A stretch of 23,149 nt of DNA from Flavobacteriales bacterium UBA3477 (GTDB lineage: Bacteria; Bacteroidota; Bacteroidia; Flavobacteriales; Schleiferiaceae): positions 1 to 23,149 of the forward strand of contig DFQY01000021.1 in assembly GCA_002378005.1 (NCBI GenBank), written 5' to 3'. The notes under the pieces were generated by a model. That model saw only the letters and a list, made by a program, of their open reading frames with translations. It was not told the DNA's origin and made no database searches. Position 1 is the stretch's first letter. Every line of letters starts with the position of its first letter. Below are positions 8,040-15,240 of this stretch, in pieces. The translations under genes and the position numbers were made by a program.

Positions 8040-8791
8040 TAAGTAGGATTAGGGCACATAGATCTTGGTTAAGGCACGGCATCACCGTGCTTTCGGCGGT
8101 GCTCTTATTGGCCAGCTGTGGCAAGCCCATTACTCCTGAAAATCCGATCAAACGCGAGAAGATCAACAACGGCGTTAACAAGAAAATCCTACTCGAAGAC
8201 AAGTTCCCATGGGCACAGAGTTTCGCTCGAATTACAGCCTACACTCCGGATGGAGAACAGCGTTTCAAGGTCCAAGTTCGTTCTAAACAAGATAGTATCC
8301 TCTGGACCGCCATTAGCGATGATATGATTGGACTTCGCGTGGGAAAGTGTATTGTCATCAAGGACAGCGCCGCCTTTACCTCGACCCTTTTAGGGTTGGA
8401 CTGGACCGGATCCGCTTCAGATTTAGCGGGGGTAACCGGCATTGAAGTCCCGTTCCAATATTTAAATAGAATTATGCGTGGCCAATTAATTGGTTGGGAT
8501 GAACCTCTTCGTTATCGATTCAACGCAGACCGTGATTTGTGGATGAGCGATTACGAATTGAGCCCAGAACGCAATGTTCACGTCGCTCTGGATCGCGACC
8601 TCTACCTCTCGGAACTCATTATTCAAGACCCGAAGGAGATTGCGCATATCAAGTACTTCGAATATGACGAACGAACACGATACCCAAAAAAGATTGAGTT
8701 GACCCTAGTCTCGCGAACTGAATTCAAGATCATCATGGACATCTCCGACATCCGTACGGAGGGTCCGTATAATACTCCATTTAGTTTCTGA
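8036..8791 (+). CDS. DUF4292 family lipoprotein
   Basis: This is a 251-residue lipoprotein. The signal peptide carries a lipobox LLASC with the modified cysteine at residue 28, so the mature protein should be membrane-anchored, probably in the outer membrane. The rest is a beta-rich domain with the pattern of the Bacteroidota family DUF4292 (PF14125), including SKQDSILWTAISDDMIGLR and the C-terminal LTLVSRTEFKIIMDIS stretch. The ATG overlaps the TPR gene stop as ATGA, and the stop overlaps the envC-like start as TGATG, so the three proteins are probably made together. The biochemical role is unknown. A LolA/LolB-like fold is a reasonable guess from the strand pattern, but I cannot test it here. 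Confidence 0.87.
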   Translation: MISRIRAHRSWLRHGITVLSAVLLLASCGKPITPENPIKREKINNGVNKKILLEDKFPWAQSFARITAYTPDGEQRFKVQVRSKQDSILWTAISDDMIGLRVGKCIVIKDSAAFTSTLLGLDWTGSASDLAGVTGIEVPFQYLNRIMRGQLIGWDEPLRYRFNADRDLWMSDYELSPERNVHVALDRDLYLSELIIQDPKEIAHIKYFEYDERTRYPKKIELTLVSRTEFKIIMDISDIRTEGPYNTPFSF

Positions 8792-10116
8792 TGCGTCGAC
8801 TATTCCTCATAGTATTCTGTTTGAGCCTGACCTTTTCAGCCCTTGGACAAACTAGGGAAGAGTTGCAGCGTCAGCGCACCCTGTTACAAGATCAAATAGA
8901 CTTAGCCAATACCATTTTGGAGAAGACCCAAAGTACACGCCAAGCTAGTATTAATGAATTGCAAACCCTTAACCAAAAGATTCTCGCGCGCGAACAGCTA
9001 ATCGCTACAATGGGGCGTCAAATACGTAACATCAACCGAAGCATCGCTGCAAAACAAAAGGAGATTATGGCCCTTACTACCCGTGTGGACAGTCTAAAAG
9101 CAGATTACGCCGAGCTCATCAGACTTGCCCAGCGCCAACAACGCCCCACCGATCAAATTCTGTTCATCCTTAGCGCCAAAAGCTTCTCGCAGGCCGCTAA
9201 GCGATTGCAGTACTTCAAGGACATGGCGGGGTTCCGCGCACAACAAGTCGCCCAGATCGCCGAGGCCCAGGAGGCATTGGCCAAAGAGAAGGAAGCGCTG
9301 ATCCGACAGAAGGCGGAAAAATTGGCCATACAACAAGCGCAGCAGGGAGAAAAGCTGGCCCTACAGGCAGATGCCAACGAGCAGCAATCCACCGTGAAGG
9401 AACTCCAGAGCAAGGAATCTGAAATCAAGAATGACATTCAGAAAAAGCAGCGTGAGGTTCAGCAGCTCGAGCAACAAATCAAGCGCATCATCGCCGAAGA
9501 AATGCGAAAGGCTAAGGAGCGTGCCGAACGCAATAAGTTGGAGGAAGAGGCCAAGGAATTGGGTTTGATTAACGGTAAGGATTTTAGCGGCCGCACCTCG
9601 AATAAAGCGTTGAAGGCACTTATCGATAAGATTAGAAAAGAAAAAGGCATGGACGTTCGCGACGACGGTCCCGCCTATGCCATGACACCGGAGGCACGTG
9701 CGCTTGCCAACAACTTCGCCTCGAACAAAGGTGCACTGCCTTGGCCCGTGGAGCGTGGACTCATTACCGGAAAGTTCGGGAAGCACGAGCACCCGGTGGT
9801 AAAAGGCGTCATCGTCGACAACCCACATGTAGAAATAAGTACCGACGATGGAGCCATTGTTCGCTCAGTATTTGAAGGGGAGGTCAGCTCCGTTGTGCCG
9901 ATCCCTGGTGCAAACATCATGGTCCTTATCCGCCACGGTAATTACTTTACCGTCTACAGTAATTTGATCAACGTTAAGGTGAAATCTGGAGATATCATTA
10001 GCCTCAAAGAGCCTATCGGGCAGGCCTTCACAGATGAGGATGGAAAGACCATGGTACAGTTTGGTCTTTGGAAAGATGCCGATATCCAAGACCCGCAACC
10101 TTGGCTCGCTAAATAA
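8791..10116 (+). CDS. EnvC-like murein hydrolase activator with degenerate LytM (M23) domain
   Basis: This is a 441-residue exported protein. Residues 1-19 form a signal peptide (LGQ). Long coiled coils cover about 21-115 and 140-257, rich in Q, K and E. A LytM/M23 domain runs from about 317 to 441. The metal-binding positions are lost: where active M23 enzymes have HxGxD the sequence reads NPHVE (344-348), YxHL is YSNL (389-392), and HxHFE is MVQFG (421-425). This matches EnvC-type proteins, which switch on amidases rather than cut peptidoglycan themselves. In E. coli EnvC works with FtsEX at the septum; no ftsE or ftsX lies in this window. The gene ends in tandem stops (TAATAA). Start: the ATG in the TGATG overlap with the DUF4292 gene. 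Confidence 0.92.
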   Translation: MRRLFLIVFCLSLTFSALGQTREELQRQRTLLQDQIDLANTILEKTQSTRQASINELQTLNQKILAREQLIATMGRQIRNINRSIAAKQKEIMALTTRVDSLKADYAELIRLAQRQQRPTDQILFILSAKSFSQAAKRLQYFKDMAGFRAQQVAQIAEAQEALAKEKEALIRQKAEKLAIQQAQQGEKLALQADANEQQSTVKELQSKESEIKNDIQKKQREVQQLEQQIKRIIAEEMRKAKERAERNKLEEEAKELGLINGKDFSGRTSNKALKALIDKIRKEKGMDVRDDGPAYAMTPEARALANNFASNKGALPWPVERGLITGKFGKHEHPVVKGVIVDNPHVEISTDDGAIVRSVFEGEVSSVVPIPGANIMVLIRHGNYFTVYSNLINVKVKSGDIISLKEPIGQAFTDEDGKTMVQFGLWKDADIQDPQPWLAK

Positions 10117-10123
10117 TAACCCA

Positions 10124-10471
10124 ATGAAGCACATCTTCTACCTCAGTACCTGCGATACCTGCAAACGCATCCTTGCCCAGTGGAATACCGAAGGTTGTAC
10201 CCTCCAGGACATTAAAACTGAGCCGATGACTGCGGCGCAGGTAGACCAAATGATCGCGCTCGCCGGTTCAGCAGAAGCGCTGTTTTCCAAGCGAGCCCGT
10301 AAGTACAAGGAGCTCGGATTGAAGGACAAAAACCTCAGCGAAGCGGATATCCGTAATCTGATGGTTGAAGAATATACTTTCCTCAAGCGCCCGGTATTGG
10401 TGCTTGATGGCCAAATTTTCATCGGCAATAGCAAAAAGGTAGTCGATGAGGCAGCAGCAGCCCTAGCGTAA
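10124..10471 (+). CDS. ArsC/Spx-like thioredoxin-fold protein
   Basis: This is a 115-residue cytoplasmic protein of the ArsC/Spx/YffB family (PF03960). The N-terminus has a CxxC pair, C10 and C13, in YLSTCDTCKR. SKRARKYKELGL and FLKRPVLVLDG follow in the usual family order, the latter holding the conserved arginine-proline pair. E. coli-type arsenate reductase has one cysteine at this site, while Spx has CxxC, so arsenate reduction is not assured and a redox or regulatory role is possible. No arsenite exporter or ArsR gene is nearby. I chose the ATG at 10124, seven bases after the envC-like stop, because upstream in-frame starts lie inside that gene. Its TAA overlaps the next ATG as TAATG. 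Confidence 0.86.
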   Translation: MKHIFYLSTCDTCKRILAQWNTEGCTLQDIKTEPMTAAQVDQMIALAGSAEALFSKRARKYKELGLKDKNLSEADIRNLMVEEYTFLKRPVLVLDGQIFIGNSKKVVDEAAAALA

Positions 10472-11400
10472 TGAACGAGCCTTCACGTCAAGCCGTCCTC
10501 ACTGCTCACCTTGCGCTGCTAGGCGTTGCCTTGATCTATGGCGCCTCCTTCCTCATCGCCAAAAACGCGATGCAGGAGGCGGTACCGCCACGGGCGTTTA
10601 TCCAATTCCGTGTTACAGGAGCCGCCCTCCTTTTCTGGGCACTCCTGCCGTGGTCCGGATCCACACGCATTCACCACCTGCCCAAAGCCGATATCCTCAG
10701 GTTGGTTCTCTGTGCCGCCTTCGGGGTTACCACCAACCAATTATTTTTCTTCGAAGGCCTCGCCATCACTACGCCCGTCAACGCCTCCATCATGATGGTC
10801 AGCGGCCCTATCGCGGTGCTCGTCGTTGGTGCAATCTTGGTCAAGGAACGCATCACCCCACCCAAGGTCATTGGCATTGCCCTCGGTGCGTTGGGAGCGC
10901 TTTGGTTGATTTTATCTGGGGCTAATTGGCAAATCAGCGGCCTTTTCCAAAGCGATGTCGCCAAAGGCAATCTCTTTGTGCTCATCAACGCCACGAGCTA
11001 TGCGGTCTATTTGGTCATCGTGAAACCCCTCATGTCGAAGTACAATGCCCTCTTTGTCATCCGCTGGGTCTTCACCTTCGGTATTTTTCTAGTCCTACCC
11101 TTCGGCGGCCCGCAAATCCCCGGCATTCCTTGGGAGCTTTGGGACCAAGGCATCATCACTTCCGTCGCTTATGTGGTCCTAGGAACGACGTTTTTGACCT
11201 ACCTAGGGAACGTCATCGCCTTGAAAACCTTACATCCTGCCACCGTAGGGGCATATATCTATTTACAGCCCTTGATTGCAAGTATCCTCAGTTTGATTTT
11301 CGCCGATGAGCCATGGTCACTGAACATGTTGGGTGGGGCCCTGTGCATCTTTGCAGGAGTCTATTTAGTGAGTTTCTACGGACGCTCCTTCAAAGCCTAG
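10471..11400 (+). CDS. EamA (DMT superfamily) transporter
   Basis: This is a 309-residue inner-membrane protein with about ten membrane segments arranged as two EamA repeats, roughly residues 13-150 and 165-305. Typical stretches are LIYGASFLIAKNAM in the first repeat and the LGTTFLTYLGNVIALK region in the second. DMT-family carriers move amino acids, nucleosides or other metabolites, often outward; the substrate cannot be read from sequence. The start overlaps the ArsC-like stop (TAATG). It is the last gene of the long plus-strand run; a separate promoter box for yicC lies just beyond. Confidence 0.92.
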   Translation: MNEPSRQAVLTAHLALLGVALIYGASFLIAKNAMQEAVPPRAFIQFRVTGAALLFWALLPWSGSTRIHHLPKADILRLVLCAAFGVTTNQLFFFEGLAITTPVNASIMMVSGPIAVLVVGAILVKERITPPKVIGIALGALGALWLILSGANWQISGLFQSDVAKGNLFVLINATSYAVYLVIVKPLMSKYNALFVIRWVFTFGIFLVLPFGGPQIPGIPWELWDQGIITSVAYVVLGTTFLTYLGNVIALKTLHPATVGAYIYLQPLIASILSLIFADEPWSLNMLGGALCIFAGVYLVSFYGRSFKA

Positions 11401-11403
11401 GGA

Positions 11404-11411
11404 TACCTTTG
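11404..11411 (+). promoter_or_regulatory. Probable Bacteroidota -7 box for yicC
   Basis: TACCTTTG matches TAnnTTTG exactly and ends 29 bases before the yicC ATG. A near copy, TACCTTAG, lies at 11418-11425. The leader after the first box would be about 25 bases. No clear -33 TTG is present. Confidence 0.5.
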
Positions 11412-11440
11412 TTTTCCTACCTTAGCAAAAATTTACTCCC

Positions 11441-12295
11441 ATGATTCAAAGCATGACAGGCTTCGGTAAAGCCGTTGGCCAAGTAGCCGGAAAAAAGATC
11501 ACCGTGGAAATCCGCGGACTCAATAGTAAAGGCCTTGATTTGAACGCACGTGTGGCGCCTATCTTCCGTGAAAAGGAATTAGAGATCCGCAAACGCGTGG
11601 GAGAAAAAGTGCTGCGCGGCAAGATTGACATCAACATCTACGCCGAGGTAACTGGCATTGAGAGTGCCGCCGCCATCAACATGGATTTGGCAAAATCATA
11701 CCTCGAGCAGTTGACCGCTTTGGAGCGCGAAGTAGGCATCAAGGGAGATTTGATCGCCGCCGTCATGCGTATGCCGGACGTAATGGGTAGCGCAAAATCT
11801 GAACTCACCGAAGAGGAATGGAGCTTTTTGCTGGGGCTTTTAGATGAAGCATTGGACCTATTCTCTGAGTTCCGCACCCAAGAAGGCGCATCCATCGCCG
11901 AAGACTTCAATGCAAGATTAGATGCCATCGAAGCCGCACTTTCCGGCATCGCCCCACACGAACAAGCGCGTTTGGAAGGCGTTCGCGAGAAACTCCTCAA
12001 AGGATTAGAAGGCACGGAGGTCGACCACAATCGCTACGAGCAAGAGGTCATCTTCTACATCGAAAAACTCGATGTGAACGAAGAAAAAGTTCGCTTGACC
12101 AACCACCTCAAGTATTTCCGTGAAACCATGAACGTTGCCGCAAGCGGGAAAAAACTCGGCTTCATCGCCCAGGAAATGGGACGTGAAATCAACACACTCG
12201 GCTCCAAAAGCAACTATGCACCTATGCAGCAGTTCGTCGTGGAAATGAAAGACGAGTTAGAAAAGATCAAAGAGCAGGTCGGGAATACGCTCTAA
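11441..12295 (+). CDS. YicC family endoribonuclease
   Basis: This is a 284-residue cytoplasmic protein. It opens with the family signature MIQSMTGFGKA. It ends with a DUF1732-type domain holding EKLDVNEEKVRLTNHLKYF and GKKLGFIAQEMGREINTLGSK, the most conserved stretch of the family. YicC proteins have been characterised as endoribonucleases; the link to bulk or small-RNA turnover in Bacteroidota is inferred. The gene often lies directly before gmk in bacteria. Here gmk is also close, but an ABC transporter pair on the opposite strand separates them. Its stop lies only three bases from the stop of the convergent permease gene. Confidence 0.94.
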   Translation: MIQSMTGFGKAVGQVAGKKITVEIRGLNSKGLDLNARVAPIFREKELEIRKRVGEKVLRGKIDINIYAEVTGIESAAAINMDLAKSYLEQLTALEREVGIKGDLIAAVMRMPDVMGSAKSELTEEEWSFLLGLLDEALDLFSEFRTQEGASIAEDFNARLDAIEAALSGIAPHEQARLEGVREKLLKGLEGTEVDHNRYEQEVIFYIEKLDVNEEKVRLTNHLKYFRETMNVAASGKKLGFIAQEMGREINTLGSKSNYAPMQQFVVEMKDELEKIKEQVGNTL

Positions 12296-12298
12296 GGG

Positions 12299-13102
12299 TC
12301 ACCCCACTATATCACGCTTCAAGTACCGGCTGTACCCGACCCAAATCATTAAGGCGGTCACTACAGCAAAAGCACCACAAGCCGTGAGGTTTGGCTCCAA
12401 AGTGCCTTGCTCTAACGTCAAAGGCATATAGTGGTATGGACTGAGGTAAGCCAACCAATCCACCGCATCCGAGGCACTGGCAATGGCGTTTAGGAAATAG
12501 CTGCCGAAGATCATTCCGACAATGGGGCCCATGTAATTCAACTTAACCGATAAAAAGGATCCCATGAGCACCCCGGCCGCCGTAAAAAAGGCAATGAGGA
12601 AGAACCCATGTATATGCATCGCCACCATGGCGTCCCATGCAATCTCAGAACCGAAAAGATTCATGCCGATGATCGCTACCAGTGTTTGCACCAAGTATAT
12701 GATGATAAAGAGTGATCCCAACACTGCGAGTTTCGTACCCGCCACACTTCCGCGGGAAATAGGTCTCGTCAACAGAAATTCCGCCGTGCCGTCGCGCTCC
12801 TCCTTACCGATAATTGTTGCACCGGTAGAAGCCGTATAGATGCCCATCAACAAAGTGATATAAATGCCATAGTAAGTGGCGTAAAAACCGATAATCGAAC
12901 TCCAGGTCGCCTCGTCCATTCCAAAGGCCTTGGCATATTCTTCCGGCAAGCTGCTCATCAACTTAACCATATCCTCACCCATGTGCGAAAACGATGGATA
13001 GATGCTCAAAATCATCAGAGTGAACGCCAAAACTATGGAGGTCCAGATGAGCGTGTTCTTCCTGTTCCGCTTAAGTTCTTTGGTAAATAAAACAGTATTC
13101 AT
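12299..13102 (-). CDS. ABC-2 type transporter permease
   Basis: This is a 267-residue membrane protein with about six hydrophobic segments. The cytoplasmic N-terminus LFTKELKRNRKNTLIW is typical of the ABC2 permease group (PF12679), and the stretch IIGKEERDGTAEFLLTRPISR is the coupling segment often seen in such permeases. It should pair with the ATPase encoded six bases upstream to make an exporter; the substrate is unknown. The stop faces the yicC stop with three bases between them. Confidence 0.92.
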   Translation of the reverse strand: MNTVLFTKELKRNRKNTLIWTSIVLAFTLMILSIYPSFSHMGEDMVKLMSSLPEEYAKAFGMDEATWSSIIGFYATYYGIYITLLMGIYTASTGATIIGKEERDGTAEFLLTRPISRGSVAGTKLAVLGSLFIIIYLVQTLVAIIGMNLFGSEIAWDAMVAMHIHGFFLIAFFTAAGVLMGSFLSVKLNYMGPIVGMIFGSYFLNAIASASDAVDWLAYLSPYHYMPLTLEQGTLEPNLTACGAFAVVTALMIWVGYSRYLKRDIVG

Positions 13103-13108
13103 AGCGGG

Positions 13109-13984
13109 TTATCTACGGTAGTAATTCATGAAAATGCTTTCGAGGTCGGGTTCGCTGAGGGTCAAATCCACGACCTGTTGCTTGCCGAGCCATTGAAGCA
13201 GATCCTTTGTCGGGCCGACGTAATCAAAAAGCACCTTATTGCTCAACCATTCTTGGTTTTGAGCGCCTTTGGGTAAGTCGATTTTTGTATCCGATTCAAT
13301 GACTAGTCTGACTTTTTTCATCTGCTTGGCCAGCAGCGTAGTGATGTCCTCAACGGCCGTAATCTCACCCCCACGAATGATAGCAGCACGGTCACAAAGA
13401 CGTTGTATCTCACTTAAGATGTGAGAGCTAAAAAAGATGGTCGTGCCATTTGCATTTCGGGATTCGAGGAGCTCAAAAAATCTGTTCTGCATGAGCGGAT
13501 CCAGCCCCGAGGTAGGCTCGTCTAAAATCAAAAGTTCCGGTTCGTGCACCACCGCTTGAATAATGGCACATTTCTTCTTGTTCCCAAAACTTAAATCTGC
13601 AATGGGACGATCGAGATCAAGCTCAAAATAGGTTGCCAATTCTCTGATTTTCTCTCCCGAATTCTCCAAACCATAAATATTGGCGTGGTATTCCAACAGC
13701 TCTCGGGAAGTCATCTCGGCATAATAATCTACTTCAGAAGGTAAATAGCCGATACGACGACGCAACTCATGTCCGTTTTCAAGAATGTTTTGGCCAAAGA
13801 GCTTCGCCTCTCCACTGCTCGGGGCAAGCAATCCTAAGAGCGTTCGAATGGTGGTGGATTTACCAGCGCCATTGGGGCCAATAAAGCCAAAAATCTCGCC
13901 TTTCATAACAGAAATAGTGACGTCCGTAATGCCGCGTTCCTTGCCATAATACTTGGACAAGGAATGAGTTTCAATGATATTCAT
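13109..13984 (-). CDS. ABC transporter ATP-binding protein
   Basis: This is a 291-residue ATPase subunit that should power the permease encoded just downstream. Walker A is GPNGAGKST (36-44), Walker B plus D-loop is LLILDEPTSGLDP (151-163), and the switch histidine is H188 in FFSSHILSE. Two motifs differ from the textbook form: the ABC signature is LSFGNKKK (131-138) rather than LSGGQ, and the Q-loop region reads YLPSEVDYY (80-88) with no glutamine. Similar variants occur in exporters of this ABC-2 subgroup, so activity is still expected. About 100 residues follow the core as a C-terminal regulatory-type extension. The start is the ATG at 13984. Confidence 0.94.
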   Translation of the reverse strand: MNIIETHSLSKYYGKERGITDVTISVMKGEIFGFIGPNGAGKSTTIRTLLGLLAPSSGEAKLFGQNILENGHELRRRIGYLPSEVDYYAEMTSRELLEYHANIYGLENSGEKIRELATYFELDLDRPIADLSFGNKKKCAIIQAVVHEPELLILDEPTSGLDPLMQNRFFELLESRNANGTTIFFSSHILSEIQRLCDRAAIIRGGEITAVEDITTLLAKQMKKVRLVIESDTKIDLPKGAQNQEWLSNKVLFDYVGPTKDLLQWLGKQQVVDLTLSEPDLESIFMNYYRR

Positions 13985-14008
13985 AGCGGAGGTTGGTTGA
14001 ATTCCTTT

Positions 14009-14016
14009 CTAAAATA
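14009..14016 (-). promoter_or_regulatory. Weak candidate -7 box for the ABC transporter pair
   Basis: The minus strand reads TATTTTAG, one mismatch from TAnnTTTG, 24 bases upstream of the ATPase ATG. It is the best candidate in the 82-base divergent gap but is not strong. Confidence 0.25.
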
Positions 14017-14040
14017 CGACGCATTGCGCCCACATCCCAT

Positions 14041-14048
14041 TAAATTTG
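14041..14048 (+). promoter_or_regulatory. Probable Bacteroidota -7 box for the gmk-nadD operon
   Basis: TAAATTTG matches TAnnTTTG exactly. It overlaps a possible TTG start codon at 14046, so that codon is unlikely to be translated, and the ATG at 14067 is left with a leader of roughly 12 to 14 bases. A TTG lies 14 bases upstream, closer than the usual -33 spacing. Confidence 0.5.
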
Positions 14049-14066
14049 CCACAAAGTTCCTCTCGC

Positions 14067-14645
14067 ATGAGCACATCAACATCCGGAAAATTGGTCATCT
14101 TCTCCGCACCTTCAGGCAGCGGTAAAAGCACCTTGGTGCATTACCTTATGGAGACCGTAGAAGGATTTGGATTTAGCATCAGCGCCACCTCTCGAGCCCC
14201 ACGAGGAACAGAGCAGCATGGCGTGGATTACTTCTTTTTAACCGCCGAAGAATTTTGTAGAAAGGTGGATGCCGGTGATTTCCTCGAATGGGAAGAAGTC
14301 TATGCCGGCACGTATTACGGCACCTTAAACAGCGAGGTAGAGAAGAGCTGGTCAAAAGGTAAGGCAGTGGCTTTCGACATTGATGTCGTCGGTGGATTGA
14401 ACTTAAAAAAGCAATTCGGCGATCGTGCCTTGGCTTTGTTTATTCAGGCGCCAAGTATTGAAGAATTGGAACGCAGATTAGTGGCTCGCGGGACCGATTC
14501 CCCCGAAAAAATCGCTCAGCGCATTGAAAAGGCCGCCTGGGAAATGGACCAGCGCGACGGATTCGACCACATCATCATCAACGACGACCTCGACCGTGCC
14601 AAAGCAGAAGCAAAAGCCCTGTTGGAAGCATTTTTATCCGCATAA
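14067..14645 (+). CDS. gmk: Guanylate kinase
   Basis: This cytoplasmic enzyme phosphorylates GMP to GDP with ATP. The 192 residues match the family length. Walker A is SAPSGSGKST (13-22). GMP-binding residues lie in SATSRAPRGTEQHGVDYFF (39-57) and in EWEEVYAGTYYGT (75-87), and DIDVVGG is at 104-110. A longer reading from a TTG at 14046 is possible, but that codon sits inside a probable promoter box, so the ATG at 14067 is preferred. One base separates the stop from the nadD start, and gmk heads a four-gene run. Confidence 0.96.
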   Translation: MSTSTSGKLVIFSAPSGSGKSTLVHYLMETVEGFGFSISATSRAPRGTEQHGVDYFFLTAEEFCRKVDAGDFLEWEEVYAGTYYGTLNSEVEKSWSKGKAVAFDIDVVGGLNLKKQFGDRALALFIQAPSIEELERRLVARGTDSPEKIAQRIEKAAWEMDQRDGFDHIIINDDLDRAKAEAKALLEAFLSA

Positions 14646-14646
14646 G

Positions 14647-15237
14647 ATGAAGGGAAATATCGGCTTGTTTTTCGGCACCTTCAACCCCATCCACGTGGGG
14701 CATTTGGTCTTGGCGGAGTACATGCTGAATTACGGCGAAATCGACCGAGTGCTTTTCGTTATTACTCCCCACAATCCCTTCAAGCAGAAATCCACGCTAT
14801 TGCCGGATCGCGAGCGTTTGCATTTGGCTTACCTGGCTTTGGAGGACCAATTAAACATGCAGCCCAGCGACATCGAGTTTGGCCTCCCACAGCCTAATTA
14901 CACGGCCCAAACCATGGCCTACCTGCGCGAGAAGCATCCCGAAGCCAACTTCACCCTCATCATGGGCGAGGACAACTTGCGTTCCTTGCGCAAATGGCAG
15001 AACTACGAAAGCATCGTCGATAACCACAGAATCTTAGTCTATCCTCGTGTTGGTGGCGATTATGAAGGCACCGCGGAAGCCGCACAGAAATACCCAAATG
15101 TGGTGGTCGTGGATGCTCCACGCATGGAGATCAGTGCCTCTATGATTCGTCAAAGTTTCAAGGACAGAAAACCATTGCAAAACCTCCTTCCTAAAGCGGT
15201 TTTTGAGTACATTGAAGGGAGCAATCTCTTTCAATAA
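14647..15237 (+). CDS. nadD: Nicotinate-nucleotide adenylyltransferase
   Basis: This enzyme transfers AMP from ATP to nicotinate mononucleotide to make deamido-NAD, a late step of NAD synthesis. The 196 residues carry the nucleotidyltransferase motif GTFNPIHVGH (10-19), the MGEDN motif (106-110), and ISASMIR (162-168), which is the ISxTxxR-type phosphate-binding motif with alanine-serine at the middle positions. The frame is open upstream to 14524 through gmk, but MKGNIGLFFG at 14647, one base after the gmk stop, is the family start. Confidence 0.95.
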   Translation: MKGNIGLFFGTFNPIHVGHLVLAEYMLNYGEIDRVLFVITPHNPFKQKSTLLPDRERLHLAYLALEDQLNMQPSDIEFGLPQPNYTAQTMAYLREKHPEANFTLIMGEDNLRSLRKWQNYESIVDNHRILVYPRVGGDYEGTAEAAQKYPNVVVVDAPRMEISASMIRQSFKDRKPLQNLLPKAVFEYIEGSNLFQ

Positions 15238-15240
15238 TCC

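Noticed and set aside
9361..9828. Minus-strand open frame (155 codons) antisense to the envC-like gene
   Set aside because: Leucine- and phenylalanine-rich translation is what the reverse of a Q/K/E-rich coiled coil gives; no start signal or family match.
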